Source: Planctomycetaceae bacterium (lineage in GTDB: Bacteria > Planctomycetota > Phycisphaerae > UBA1845 > UTPLA1). Taken from it: DNA of 51,002 nucleotides. The stretch is taken from positions 1 through 51,002 of the forward strand of contig WYBU01000104.1 in NCBI GenBank assembly GCA_011525745.1, written 5' to 3'. Both the position numbers and the translations under genes were made by a program. Position 1 is the stretch's first letter; the number at the start of each line of letters is the position of its first letter. The notes beneath the pieces were generated by a model that had not been told where the DNA came from, made no database searches, and was given only the letters and a program-made list of their open reading frames with translations. Below are positions 35,272-43,774 of the stretch, in pieces.

Positions 35272-36195
35272 CTACTTCACTTCAACAATCGAATCCCCTT
35301 CGACGAGATACTCGAACACCGTCGCCACATCCTCCGGCAGCAGCCGTATGCACCCCAGCGAGGCGTTATTGCCGATGGTCTCCGGTTCGATCGTTCCGTG
35401 AATGCCGAAGCCGATCTGCCCGACCGCCGCACCAGAAATGCCCTCCAGCCCCAGCCAGTGCTCGCCGATCGGGTTTTTCGGATCATCCGCGGCGTATCGC
35501 TGCCGCGTCTGCGGATTGGTCCACTCCGGGTTGACCAGTTTGTTGAACACCCGCCAGGCGCCCGTCGGCGTCCCGTCGTTGACCCCCATGCCGACCCGAA
35601 AGCTCGCCGCAAGCCGCTCGCCGTGGAAGATGTCCATCCGAAAGGCGGATTTGTCGATCACCGCGCGGAACGGCCCTTCGATCACCTTCAACCTGGCGCC
35701 GGCCTGAATCTTGTGCAGATCGCTCAAGCCGTTCAGTCGCGCCAGCAGTTGCTCGGTTACGTGATACCGTCGCGCAATGCGCTTCAACGATTCGCCCGGC
35801 TGCACCACGTGCGTCGTCGCCAATTCTTCAAGGCGAACGGTGCCCCGCGCCGGCGCGTCCTTCGCCGTCGACCGGGCCACCGGTTCTTCCGGCGACAATG
35901 AAGTGGCCGGCGCTGCGTCGGCCGGTTGCGTTGCCGTGGCGTCTGATTTCGAGATCCCCGTCACTTCACGCTTCGGCTCGCGCTGCGAGGACTCAGACGG
36001 CGCATTGAGGGAAACCGACGACTCTCGGTTCACGAGTTCATCCGCCGCACCTCCGCCGCCCGCCGAGGCATCGGCATTCTGGGGCAGTGGTGACTCGCCC
36101 GTGCCGAAGGGCGCAAAGTAAGCCCACGCCGCACCGCCGGCCAGAACCAACACGATAATCGCTGTCGCCAATCTTCGTCGCGTCCGCCTGCGCAT
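35272..36195 (-). CDS. LysM / L,D-transpeptidase (YkuD) protein
   Basis: L,D-transpeptidases form 3-3 cross-links in peptidoglycan or attach proteins to it. The 307-residue protein has an N-terminal TM anchor (about 10-27), a low-complexity linker, a LysM module (about 138-180: HVVQPGESLKRIARRYHVTEQLLARLN) and a YkuD domain ending in the catalytic signature IHGT-(x)10-SLGCIRL with the nucleophilic cysteine. The conserved MGVNDGTPTGAWRV strand is present. SD GGAGG is 11 nt upstream. It follows the 5-FCL gene by 39 nt on the same strand and may be co-transcribed. Presence of this enzyme implies a peptidoglycan wall. Confidence 0.92.
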   Translation of the reverse strand: MRRRTRRRLATAIIVLVLAGGAAWAYFAPFGTGESPLPQNADASAGGGGAADELVNRESSVSLNAPSESSQREPKREVTGISKSDATATQPADAAPATSLSPEEPVARSTAKDAPARGTVRLEELATTHVVQPGESLKRIARRYHVTEQLLARLNGLSDLHKIQAGARLKVIEGPFRAVIDKSAFRMDIFHGERLAASFRVGMGVNDGTPTGAWRVFNKLVNPEWTNPQTRQRYAADDPKNPIGEHWLGLEGISGAAVGQIGFGIHGTIEPETIGNNASLGCIRLLPEDVATVFEYLVEGDSIVEVK

Positions 36196-36234
36196 CGTTC
36201 CATCAGCCTCCGTCGCTTTGCCGCATGACCAGTC

Positions 36235-36831
36235 TTATCGGCCCGCCGCCGGCGTTCCCGCGCCGCCCTCGCGAAACCGCCTGACCTGTTCATCGGTTAC
36301 CAGCAGGGCCATCGGTACATCCATCGGCCCGGCCGGAATCGTGGAGACGACCTGCGACTCCAGGGCCAAGCCGCACGGCACGCCGCGGAACGCCCGTTGT
36401 GCCAGAAACCGATCATAGAACCCCCGCCCCCGGCCCAGCCGGTTGCCGATCACGTCAAAGCCCAGCCCCGGCACGATCACCAGGTCGATCAACTCGATCG
36501 GAATCGGCTCCCCCTGAATCGGCTGGCGAATGCCCTGCGGACCGAGCGCCACGTCTTCGTCCAGCGAGTTGATCTCGATGGGAATCATCTGCCGCGATTC
36601 CCAGCTTACCAGCGGCGCCAGCACGCGCTTGCCGTCGCGCCACGCGCGCAGCACGATCGAAGTCGTGTCCGCCTCCAGCGGCAACGACAGATAGGTCATC
36701 ATGATCTCGGCGGAGCGATACTCGGGCAGCTCAAGAAATAGCTGCGCCGCCCGATTCGAGCGGGTATGAATCTCGGCGGCGCCGAGGTCAGCCATGATCC
36801 GGCGCAGCGTATTGCGAAGTTCCTTCTTCAC
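36235..36831 (-). CDS. 5-formyltetrahydrofolate cyclo-ligase
   Basis: This ATP-dependent enzyme converts 5-formyl-THF to 5,10-methenyl-THF. It has the N-terminal basic start (VKKELRNTLRRIMADL), ALPLEADT-like SLPLEADT, the folate/ATP-site VPGLGFDVIGNRLGRGRGFYDRFL with the G-R-G-x-G-x-YDR signature, and a C-terminal VPMALLVTDEQV. The ORF is open to 37101, but that extension runs through a dispersed repeat (36922-36985). The GTG at 36831 gives 198 residues, the family's usual size, with GGGGAG just upstream (4-nt gap); the ATG at 36795 is a shorter alternative. Confidence 0.92.
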   Translation of the reverse strand: MKKELRNTLRRIMADLGAAEIHTRSNRAAQLFLELPEYRSAEIMMTYLSLPLEADTTSIVLRAWRDGKRVLAPLVSWESRQMIPIEINSLDEDVALGPQGIRQPIQGEPIPIELIDLVIVPGLGFDVIGNRLGRGRGFYDRFLAQRAFRGVPCGLALESQVVSTIPAGPMDVPMALLVTDEQVRRFREGGAGTPAAGR

Positions 36832-37169
36832 GAAGCTCCCCAGCGCGGCGGTCCGTCGTCCCGTCCCCTGGCGCAACACCTGAGTATAACGGACGACGCA
36901 CGGCGAACAAGCGCCGGCGGACCCGGGTGGCCCACCGCGTTGCGGTGGGTTCATGATGAAAGGATGTCGGCCCAACGCCCCGACTTCGCGCGCCGCGTCA
37001 CCATCGCGCAGTCGGGGTCCACCATCCCTGGGAGCCACCAAATTCCCGCCTTTGCGAGAACGACACGGACGATCCACCGCCCGTTGTCCCGTCAACCGCA
37101 CCCGATTATGATTTCATCAGATCGTCCGGCTACCGGACGTCGCCGACACGCACACAAGGGAGATCACCG
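36832..37169. other. Divergent intergenic region with dispersed palindromic repeat
   Basis: 36922-36985 is a copy of the repeat at 5162-5220: the stem CCCACCGC/GCGGTGGG (36931-36938, 36942-36949) followed by a conserved GGGTTCAYGATGA and a CAACGCCCC-like tail. A third, degraded copy is near 37488-37520. No gene is seen. Confidence 0.6.
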
Positions 37170-37415
37170 ATGGCCGCCGTCGGAGACAAATCGTTGAAGG
37201 CGCGCGTGCAGGAGGTCTTGGCCCTGATTCGTCCGGCCGTCCAAATGGACGGCGGCGACCTCGAATTCGTCGGCGTCGACGATGACGGCATCGTCAGCGT
37301 TCGGCTGCACGGCGCCTGCGTCGGCTGCCCGTCGAGCGCCATGACGCTGAAGATGGGCATCGAGCGTCACTTGCGCGAGAAAATCCCGGAAGTACGCGAA
37401 GTCATCTGCGTCTGA
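37170..37415 (+). CDS. nfuA: NifU-like C-terminal domain iron-sulfur scaffold
   Basis: The 81-residue protein is a stand-alone Nfu domain that carries a [4Fe-4S] cluster across a dimer and delivers it to apo-enzymes. It shows VLALIRPAVQMDGGDLEFVG, then the cluster ligands in GACVGCPSSAMTLKMGIE (CxxC), and ends with the usual V-REV-V. SD AAGGGAG is 8 nt before the ATG. A GC-rich hairpin GGCGCCG-ctcgc-CGGCGCC starts 3 nt after the stop (37418-37436) without a good T-run. The family name is secure; the exact symbol is tentative. Confidence 0.93.
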   Translation: MAAVGDKSLKARVQEVLALIRPAVQMDGGDLEFVGVDDDGIVSVRLHGACVGCPSSAMTLKMGIERHLREKIPEVREVICV

Positions 37416-37730
37416 CCGGCGCCGCTCGCCGGCGCCGCGCCGCGCACCCTTTCCTTCGATCCATCGCGTTGTCAGTAAGAAACCGATTGGCCCAACGCGT
37501 TGCCGTCGGGGTACGGTGACAGGATTCCACAAACCCCTCTTGCGGCACTCGCCGTCGAAAGCGTTACGCAACAAGTCGGGATTCTGAAGTTCTGCGTGCT
37601 CACAAGCGTTGCATCGCTTCGTGGCTATCATTCGCGATTGCTCGTTGCCCGATCATCAGTGAACGATGGGCGATCCGACGCACCGAACGCCGCCACATCA
37701 AATCGGGCCATCGGCCGGGAGTCTTCGACG
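37416..37730. other. Intergenic, degraded repeat only
   Basis: It contains the post-nfu hairpin and a degraded copy of the CCCACCGC-type repeat near 37488-37520. The MATE frame is open throughout (from 37500), but the translated stretch has no transporter character and overlaps the repeat. Confidence 0.45.
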
Positions 37731-39107
37731 GTGGAGGTCTCGATCACATCGCCGCCCGCGCCCGCCGGCGACTGGCGCGCCGAAAGCCGGCTGATGTGGC
37801 AACAGTCCCTGCCCAACATCGGACTGAACGTCACGCGCATGATGATGACGTTCATCGACTTCGTTATGGTCGCCGCGCTGGGCAAGGCCGCCATCGCCGC
37901 CATCTCGCCGGCCACGCTCTTCGTCCTCATTCTCGTGGCCGTCGGCATGGCGATCACCAACACCGTCACAACGTTCGCCTCGCAGGCCTTCGGCCGCGGC
38001 GAACTGCGCGAGGCCTCGGCCTATGCCTGGCAGTCGATTTACGTCGGCGCCGCCACCATGATCGCCTGCTATCCGCTGATGCTCTGCGTCGAGCCGATCT
38101 TCCGGTGGTTCGGCCACGAGCCGGAAGTCTTCCGCATGGAGGTCGAGTACTGCCGCATCTGCATCTGGAGCATGGGGCCGGCCGTCGCCGCGACGGGACT
38201 GAATTCATTTTTTGTCGGAATTCAGCGGCCGCGCGTCGGCCTCATTTCCGTCATGGCGGCGCTCTGCGTCAACGCCCTGGGCAATTACCTCCTGATCTAC
38301 GGCAAGTTCGGCTTCCCGGCCCTGGGAATCGCCGGCGCGGCGATCGCCACCGTCATCGGCTGGTGCGTGCGGATGGGCCTGTTGCTCTGCATCTTCCTCC
38401 GCGAACCGCTGGCGACGAAATTCGAAACACGCCGTACCTGGCGGATCAGCGGTCCTCGGTTGTGGAACCTCCTGCGCGTCGGCTCCCCCACGTCGGTGCA
38501 GTGGATTCTCGACATCGCCGCCTGGTTTCTGTTTCAGACGATCCTCATCGCCGGATTCGGCACTTCGGCGCTGGCCGCCGCCAATGTCGTCATCCAGTGC
38601 ATGCACGTGTCCTTTATGCCCGCCATCGGCATCGGAATGACGATCTGTTCGCTGGTCGGCCACGCCATCGGCGAAGGCCGGCCGGCGCTCGCCGTCCGGC
38701 GCACCGCCATCGGTTGCGCCATGATCAGCCTCTACATGGGGCCGGTGGGCGTCGCCTTCGTGGTCTTTCGTGAGTTCCTCATCGGACTATTTTCATCGGA
38801 TGTCGTCGTCATCGAGGTCGGCGCGCTGATGCTCATCTGGGCCGGCGTGTTTCAGTTGTTCGACGGTATCGGCATCGCCTACTGCATGGCGTTGCGCGGC
38901 GCGGGCGACACCGCCTATCCGGCCGCCGCCATCTTCGTGCTGGCGTGGGCGGTCTTTCTCGGCGGCGGCTGGGCGGCGACGCGATGGCTGCCCGCCTGGG
39001 GTTTCCACGGGCCTTGGGCCGCGTGCACGGTCTATGTCGTGCTGTTCGGACTGGTGATGTGGTGGCGTTTTCGCGGCGGACGATGGCGCGGCATCAAAAT
39101 CGCATGA
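37731..39107 (+). CDS. MATE family efflux transporter
   Basis: MATE proteins export organic cations and drugs with Na+ or H+ antiport. From the GTG at 37731 (GGGAG 9 nt upstream) the protein has 458 residues, the usual MATE size, and about 12 hydrophobic segments in two related halves. Family features include WQQSLPNIGLNVTRMMMTFIDFVMVAALG at the start of the first half, ATTLF-like SPATLFVLIL, FASQAFGRGE, NALGNYLLIYG, and in the second half GTSALAAANVVIQ and VGHAIGEGRP. The frame is open to 37500; an ATG at 37794 is also possible. Substrate unknown. Confidence 0.9.
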   Translation: MEVSITSPPAPAGDWRAESRLMWQQSLPNIGLNVTRMMMTFIDFVMVAALGKAAIAAISPATLFVLILVAVGMAITNTVTTFASQAFGRGELREASAYAWQSIYVGAATMIACYPLMLCVEPIFRWFGHEPEVFRMEVEYCRICIWSMGPAVAATGLNSFFVGIQRPRVGLISVMAALCVNALGNYLLIYGKFGFPALGIAGAAIATVIGWCVRMGLLLCIFLREPLATKFETRRTWRISGPRLWNLLRVGSPTSVQWILDIAAWFLFQTILIAGFGTSALAAANVVIQCMHVSFMPAIGIGMTICSLVGHAIGEGRPALAVRRTAIGCAMISLYMGPVGVAFVVFREFLIGLFSSDVVVIEVGALMLIWAGVFQLFDGIGIAYCMALRGAGDTAYPAAAIFVLAWAVFLGGGWAATRWLPAWGFHGPWAACTVYVVLFGLVMWWRFRGGRWRGIKIA

Positions 39108-39228
39108 CATTCCAACGACAATGCGCCAATGCCGCCACGGCGCCGCTGGATCCCGCGTAATGTCGAGGGCCGGGCCGCGGCATCGCCCGGATCGTCCGCA
39201 TCTTCGACTCGGTTTCGACAGCCGTGAA

Positions 39229-39735
39229 TCAGTGCCCGCCGTCGGCAAGCTCGTCCCAGCGAATGTGCAGCGCCTGAAGCTTCGCGCGTAAACCGGCCAA
39301 CTGACGGCGCATCTCGGCTCGCCGCGCCGGATCGGCGCCTTCGGGCAGCGCCGCGAACTCCGCCGCGAGCCGGTCGTAGTCCGCCTGCGCCGTACGAATC
39401 GAGATGCGCAGGTCATCGGTCGTCGTAATCGCCTGGATCTCGTCGCGGAATACGGCCGGATCGTCGCCCGCCTCGCCCACGCGCCAGGCCTTCGGTGCGC
39501 CGCATTTCACGCAGGGCATGCCTTCCCGGCCCAGCTTGGCGACGTAGCTCGCGGCAGGCTCTTCGAATTCGTGATCGCAAGCCGAACAACGCACGCGATA
39601 AATCACATCGCCCAGCGCCTCCTTCGTCTCCGAAAGCTGCGTCCGTTCCGGCACCGTTCTCCAGTACCAGACGCCGGCGGCGCCGAGAAACGCCGCCGCG
39701 GCGATGCCCACCTTTGCTCCAGCGGTTAGATGGAT
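39229..39735 (-). CDS. Membrane-anchored zinc-ribbon protein, possible ATC start
   Basis: The protein (168 aa from 39735) has an N-terminal TM (VGIAAAAFLGAAGVWYW), a two-cysteine-pair ribbon (CSACDHEFEEPAASY...CVKCGAPKAW, about 45-85) and a C-terminal coiled coil (DYDRLAAEFAALPEGADPARRAEMRRQLAGLRAKL). I do not recognise a named family. The perfect anti-SD complement GGAGGTGA ends 5 nt before an ATC codon at 39735; there is no ATG at the right distance. Alternatives are GTG at 39711 (GGAG 5 nt upstream) and an upstream ATG at 39822 without SD. The frame is open to 39915. It is separated from the pseudopilin by a terminator. Confidence 0.7.
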   Translation of the reverse strand: MHLTAGAKVGIAAAAFLGAAGVWYWRTVPERTQLSETKEALGDVIYRVRCSACDHEFEEPAASYVAKLGREGMPCVKCGAPKAWRVGEAGDDPAVFRDEIQAITTTDDLRISIRTAQADYDRLAAEFAALPEGADPARRAEMRRQLAGLRAKLQALHIRWDELADGGH

Positions 39736-39740
39736 GGAAA

Positions 39741-39750
39741 TCACCTCCTC
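39741..39750 (-). promoter_or_regulatory. Perfect Shine-Dalgarno before a non-ATG start
   Basis: GAGGAGGTGA on the minus strand contains the full 8-nt complement of the 16S 3' end. The 5-nt gap leads to ATC (39735-39733), not to ATG, GTG or TTG. Confidence 0.6.
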
Positions 39751-39903
39751 AGGCAGGCCATTGAGGCATGTTTCAAACGTAGCGCCGCCGGCGGAAGCTC
39801 GCGCGACCGCCGATCGCGACATTGTAGCGCCGCGTAGCGCGCCGCAGAATTCGCATGGCCGAAACACCAGGCGTGCTCGCGGCGGCGCGTCGCTCCGCGT
39901 CGC

Positions 39904-39951
39904 CAAAAAAATCACGCGCGTGAAGGCCGAATGGCTCGACCTTCACGCGCG
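39904..39951 (-). terminator. Rho-independent terminator of the pseudopilin gene
   Basis: On the minus strand CGCGCGTGAAGG pairs perfectly with CCTTCACGCGCG over 12 bp with a 13-nt loop, followed by TGA and seven T. It lies 27 nt after the pseudopilin stop codon. Confidence 0.92.
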
Positions 39952-39977
39952 ATGATCGCGATGCGTTTCATCCGTTG

Positions 39978-40997
39978 TCAGAATCGGATGTAGTGGCTGG
40001 GAAGCGAAAAATCAAACCAGGATCGCATGATCAGAGCGTTGGGATAGTTGTCATACTGCCATTCCGGCGAGCGCCACACCGTCTTCCAGTACGCCGTCAG
40101 ATACTGGAAGTTCGACGGCCGACTCAACGATCCCGTCTTGCGGCAGTTGACCGTCGCCGCGTGTCCGTCGATGAACACCGCATTGAACTTGCCGACCTTG
40201 CGATGCTGACCCGGAATGTCCATCGGCTGGGCGCCCAGTGGCGTGCCGCCCCAGAGCGAAATGCCCGCCGTGCCGATCTCGAACGTGTTCGACAGCGCCT
40301 GGATGAAACGCGCCTCCCAGAACAGCAGGTTCTTGCCCGCGTCGCTGAACATGTTCGAGGGACGCCGATACGCACCGAAACGGCGATACACGTTGCCGCC
40401 GGAATCCCAGATGTGATCCTTGTAGCTGTAATAATCACCCTGGTAGCTGTTTCCCGTCGCACGGTACACCGACTCGTTGTACACCGGCTGCGGCGCGGCC
40501 GCCGAGTACGCGCCCGGATACAGTCCCTCTTCGCCCGGGCACTGGAACAAGCCGAAATCCTCGCGGCCGTTCATCCGCTGCCCGAACATCAGCTTGTTCA
40601 TGAACCGCCCGGCGTATCCCTCGCCGTCCGGATCGGCCCCGATCGTCCCCGGCGTCTTGAAGCGCGAATCTTCGCCGTCCGCCCCGCCCCAATCGTGATC
40701 GCCCGCGCCCATCCAGCGCGCATTCGGATCAGACGCGCCGCCGCCGGCCGACCGGTCTTCGTCCTCTCTTGTCACGTCGTGCGGCGTGTGCATGCGCTCC
40801 TGCTTGTCCTGCGCCGCGTTAATCGCACCGTACGCTCCCTGCTGCTTGAGATTCGTCAGGCACTTGACGCGCTGCCCTTCCAGCCGCGCGCCGCTCAGCG
40901 CCGGCAACAGCAGCGAAACCAGCAGCGAGATGATGGCGATGACCACCAGAAGTTCGATGAGCGTGAAAGCTCGGCGACGGGTTGTGCGTGTGTTCAT
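39978..40997 (-). CDS. Type II secretion/type IV pilin-like protein, DUF1559-like
   Basis: The 339-residue protein has a class III prepilin leader cut by PilD: basic [10 protein letters not shown] then [24 protein letters not shown], with the +5 glutamate. The body has a family-typical NLKQQG region after the helix and [13 protein letters not shown] near the end, the DG-containing motif used to name H-x9-DG pseudopilins. Such proteins are highly expanded in Planctomycetes. The start is the ATG at 40997; a GTG two codons upstream is closer to the AAAGGA SD and may be used. A strong terminator follows. No pilus assembly genes are adjacent. Confidence 0.9.
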   Translation of the reverse strand: MNTRTTRRRAFTLIELLVVIAIISLLVSLLLPALSGARLEGQRVKCLTNLKQQGAYGAINAAQDKQERMHTPHDVTREDEDRSAGGGASDPNARWMGAGDHDWGGADGEDSRFKTPGTIGADPDGEGYAGRFMNKLMFGQRMNGREDFGLFQCPGEEGLYPGAYSAAAPQPVYNESVYRATGNSYQGDYYSYKDHIWDSGGNVYRRFGAYRRPSNMFSDAGKNLLFWEARFIQALSNTFEIGTAGISLWGGTPLGAQPMDIPGQHRKVGKFNAVFIDGHAATVNCRKTGSLSRPSNFQYLTAYWKTVWRSPEWQYDNYPNALIMRSWFDFSLPSHYIRF

Positions 40998-41732
40998 GAG
41001 CACTCGATTCCTTTCTTCCTGGGTGGCGGGAAGAAAACCATCCTGCGGCCGGCACCACCGCGAAACCGACCCGGAAACGACCCCCAATGGCCCGCCTCTC
41101 ATCCGTTCACCGCGAGCGGATGTCTCAACTCACTTTCGGCGACCCGAAACGCCGCGCCCTGGCGCAAACGACTTGTCGCGCGATAACACACCAGCGCATG
41201 CGTTCCCGAGAAGGAACGCTTCAGAATCAAGCAGTATGCAGTGCACCCGAACCGCAAACCAAAACAGGACTGCCTCTTGTGCCCGCTGCCCTCTAGCGTA
41301 ATGAGGATACACGCGCCGTTCAAGCGTTTATTGGAAAAAAGCACCCCTATATTCGGATTAAAAGACCCATTGAACCACTGTTCCGACGGCCCCCCGCCCG
41401 CCGCCGCGCCCCTGACCGGCCTGTCTCACCCCCAAGCATTCTGACAATCTTTGTCGCTTCAATCTTCAGCCTGCTGACGCCGGCCGTCATCGCCTCCCGC
41501 CACGAATATCCGACACGGCGCCACACGCCTCGCGACGGGCCGCCGGCTTTCATGCAACGGTCCCGCAGTGTGATCCGGCCGTTCGCGCGTATTCGTGCCG
41601 CAACGATGCGCAGCCCGCGCTGCAAGTCCCGACGAATGTCGAGCCGGCGACGCGCAAAAGAAACGGCGCGCGACCCGATCGCCGGACCACGCGCCGGTAC
41701 GTGTGCATGTCGAGAACGTCGTCGAACCGCCC
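40998..41732. other. Intergenic region, no convincing gene
   Basis: These 735 bp lie between the PEP-CTERM stop and the pseudopilin start, both minus strand. A lower-GC patch at 41325-41375 includes TTCAAT-17-TATAGG on the minus strand, a weak promoter candidate for the pseudopilin (leader about 350 nt). A 92-residue minus-strand ORF at 41347-41625 lacks an RBS and family character. Confidence 0.45.
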
Positions 41733-43028
41733 CTACCGCCGACGCCGCCGGAGCATCAGCGCCGCCAGCATCAGCAGCGAGGCCGACGCTGGCTCGGGAA
41801 TTGCGACGCGGATGATCGCCTCCATCGTTTCCGTGCCGCCGATCGGTCCCAGACCGACTTCAACGAACACGAAGCCGTTCTGCGCGATGTCCAGTCCCGG
41901 CCCGATGCCGCCCGAGGCCTTGAAGTCGAACACCTGCCAATCCGGAATGCTGTCGCCGTCCGTGTCGACCACGTCGCCCGTCTGCAGCAGCAGCAGCGAC
42001 GACGTCGCCAGCGTCGGACCGGGGCCGGCGAACAGCGCCTCGTTCGTCCCCGTGCCCCAGATGTAGGCCACCATGTCGTTGTTGTTGATGCTCGCTGCCC
42101 GAACCGCCGACCCCGACGCGATCGTGTAGCCGTCGATCGTGTCGCCTTCGCGCACCATGATCGTGCCGTTGTAGGCCAGGAACATGTCCATCGTCGTCGC
42201 CAGATCCGTATCGCCCGAAAAGATGTAGTTCCCGGAGTTGTTGATCCCCGGCGTGTCGAACGCGATCCAGTTGCCGCCCGAGCCGGTCGGCGTGCCCTCG
42301 CGAAACAACATCGCGCCATCGACGTACAGGAACTGGTTCGACGCCGACGCCTCGGTCGTGTCCAGCACGTGAATATGATGAGCGTTGTTGTCGGAAATGT
42401 CGAAATCGAAGTTGCTCGCCGTCGTCAAAATCGTAAAGCCCCCGATCACGTCCCCGCCCGCCAGCACGCGCTGAATGTTGGCCGGCTGCGCCCCGTCCGC
42501 CCGATAGAGCACGCGGTTGACGCTCGACCCCGTCGGCGTGTTCGCCACGCCCGCGATCCACCAGGCCGTGCCGGGCGCCGTCATGCGCGGCCGGCTGTTG
42601 AACGAGTTGAACTGCCCCGGAAAGCCCGGCGCATCCTGCTGCCGCGCCAGCAGCAAACCGTTGTGCGTATAGACCGCGTCGTTGCCGTCCGCCGACGGGC
42701 TATAGACGAAGCCGCCGGTGTTGCTCACGCCCATCGTGCCCTCGCCGCCGGTCAGAACCAGCGGCAGCGCCTGATCGCTGAAGAACACCGGGCCGGTGTC
42801 GTACCAGATCATCCGCCGCGCATCGGCCAGGGCGGCCACGAACCCGACGCGACCGTTGCCATCGGTGAACGGCGAATTCACCGAGCTGATCGTCGACCCA
42901 CCGGCCGGGTCTCCGACGGCCGCCACGATGGTGGCCGACACGACCCCCGCCGCGGCCGGACCGCAGATCATCGCCCCCACCGCCAGACCCGCCGCCAGAG
43001 TAATGAGAGTTCTCGAGGTACCAGACAT
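41733..43028 (-). CDS. Exported PEP-CTERM sorting-domain protein
   Basis: The 431-residue protein has a signal peptide (about 1-27, ending AAAG) after a strong SD GGAGGAGG. The mature part is beta-rich with repeated GG-x-N-x-GxVxF elements (VNSPFTDGNGRVGFVAAL, GDVIGGFTILTTAS, GDTIDGYTIASGSAV), like proteins annotated as choice-of-anchor/PEP-CTERM exported proteins. It ends with the tripartite tail PEPASASLLMLAALMLRRRR: PEP, hydrophobic segment and arginine cluster, recognised by exosortase. No exosortase gene is in the window. A CCGTTA/TAACGG dyad at 43063-43086 may be a control site. Confidence 0.9.
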   Translation of the reverse strand: MSGTSRTLITLAAGLAVGAMICGPAAAGVVSATIVAAVGDPAGGSTISSVNSPFTDGNGRVGFVAALADARRMIWYDTGPVFFSDQALPLVLTGGEGTMGVSNTGGFVYSPSADGNDAVYTHNGLLLARQQDAPGFPGQFNSFNSRPRMTAPGTAWWIAGVANTPTGSSVNRVLYRADGAQPANIQRVLAGGDVIGGFTILTTASNFDFDISDNNAHHIHVLDTTEASASNQFLYVDGAMLFREGTPTGSGGNWIAFDTPGINNSGNYIFSGDTDLATTMDMFLAYNGTIMVREGDTIDGYTIASGSAVRAASINNNDMVAYIWGTGTNEALFAGPGPTLATSSLLLLQTGDVVDTDGDSIPDWQVFDFKASGGIGPGLDIAQNGFVFVEVGLGPIGGTETMEAIIRVAIPEPASASLLMLAALMLRRRRR

Positions 43029-43294
43029 GAAGCCTCCTCCTTTCTCGAACGAGTGTCCCCTTCCGTTAACGATACCAGCATAACGGATGAGCGTGTCCGG
43101 GGCAAGGCCAGGGGTCGGGAAAACGGCGGCATTTTCCGGCCCGCCGCCGGTCTTTTCGGCACACGATGGTGCTCGCGCTGCGCCGAACCGCGCGCATCAG
43201 CGAGCGGAAATTCGGGGCGTACGGTCATCCTGCCCGTGCCGCGCTCCTTTCTGATTTCGAGCCGTGAGGGCCAACGTCGGATGGGTTTTGGAAT

Positions 43295-43310
43295 TGTTTC
43301 ACGTGAAACA
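43295..43310. other. parS: parS site 1 (ParB-binding palindrome)
   Basis: TGTTTCACGTGAAACA, identical over 16 bp to the consensus chromosomal parS site bound by ParB/Spo0J. Confidence 0.92.
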
Positions 43311-43387
43311 GATCATCGGCCATAAGCCATGAGCCTTCAGCCAACAGCCATCAGCCGTATGCCGTAAGCGAGCGGTCCGCCGAAGCG

Positions 43388-43403
43388 TGTTTCACGTGAA
43401 ACA
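43388..43403. other. parS: parS site 2 (ParB-binding palindrome)
   Basis: Second perfect TGTTTCACGTGAAACA, 93 bp from site 1. Between them lies a short degenerate repeat of AGCCATNAGCC type (43319-43370). Confidence 0.92.
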
Positions 43404-43460
43404 GGCATAGTAAAAGCCGGGGCGGATGGATGATTGCCGGAACGGGGACTATTCGGAAAC

Positions 43461-43476
43461 TGTTTCACGTGAAACA
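43461..43476. other. parS: parS site 3 (ParB-binding palindrome)
   Basis: Third perfect TGTTTCACGTGAAACA, 73 bp from site 2. The surrounding 43029-43563 holds no gene; the three sites are its main content. Confidence 0.92.
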
Positions 43477-43563
43477 GGATTTGGCAAGTGGACAGAATTC
43501 GCCGAGGGGCGTTTTATCGGGCGTTGAAACGAGAGGCGCGGATGGCTATTCCCGAATTGTGCC

Positions 43564-43746
43564 TCAAGCTTCCCAAAAAGGGGCTGTGACGAACGCGCCG
43601 GGCCAGGCAGCTTGTTGTCCAGTGGTCTCGTCGATCTGCTTTACCAGGCGGATGGTTTCGTTTTGAGTGATGACCATGCGTCGGTAGTAGTCGATGTGCT
43701 CATCGGTGAGGTTGGAGCCGAGACGGAGGATGAGGGCGCTGGCGCG
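43564..43746 (-). pseudogene. Broken small ORF A (frameshifted remnant)
   Basis: The frame 43746-43564 encodes 60 residues, RASALILRLGSNLTDEHIDYY followed by RRMVITQNETIRLVKQIDET, and is preceded in frame by TAA with no start codon. An ATG at 43775 overlaps the stop of the 151-residue gene (TGATG), but it reads another frame, so one indel separates a well-placed start from the conserved body. The body is clearly related to remnant A' at 44230-44442 (shared ETIRL, EID/QIDE, WPxAF). I recall such (H/D)(Y/W)-x(5)-NETIRLM segments near the ends of N6-methylases, but that is memory, not a search. Confidence 0.6.
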
Positions 43747-43774
43747 TTAGTTGAGTTTGCGTGGGCCCGCGGCA

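Noticed and set aside
36832..37101. N-terminal extension of the 5-FCL ORF
   Set aside because: The extension crosses a dispersed palindromic repeat, and the GTG at 36831 gives the family's usual N-terminus and size.
41347..41625. 92-residue minus-strand ORF between PEP-CTERM and pseudopilin genes
   Set aside because: Arg/Gly-rich, no RBS, no family pattern; probably noncoding.
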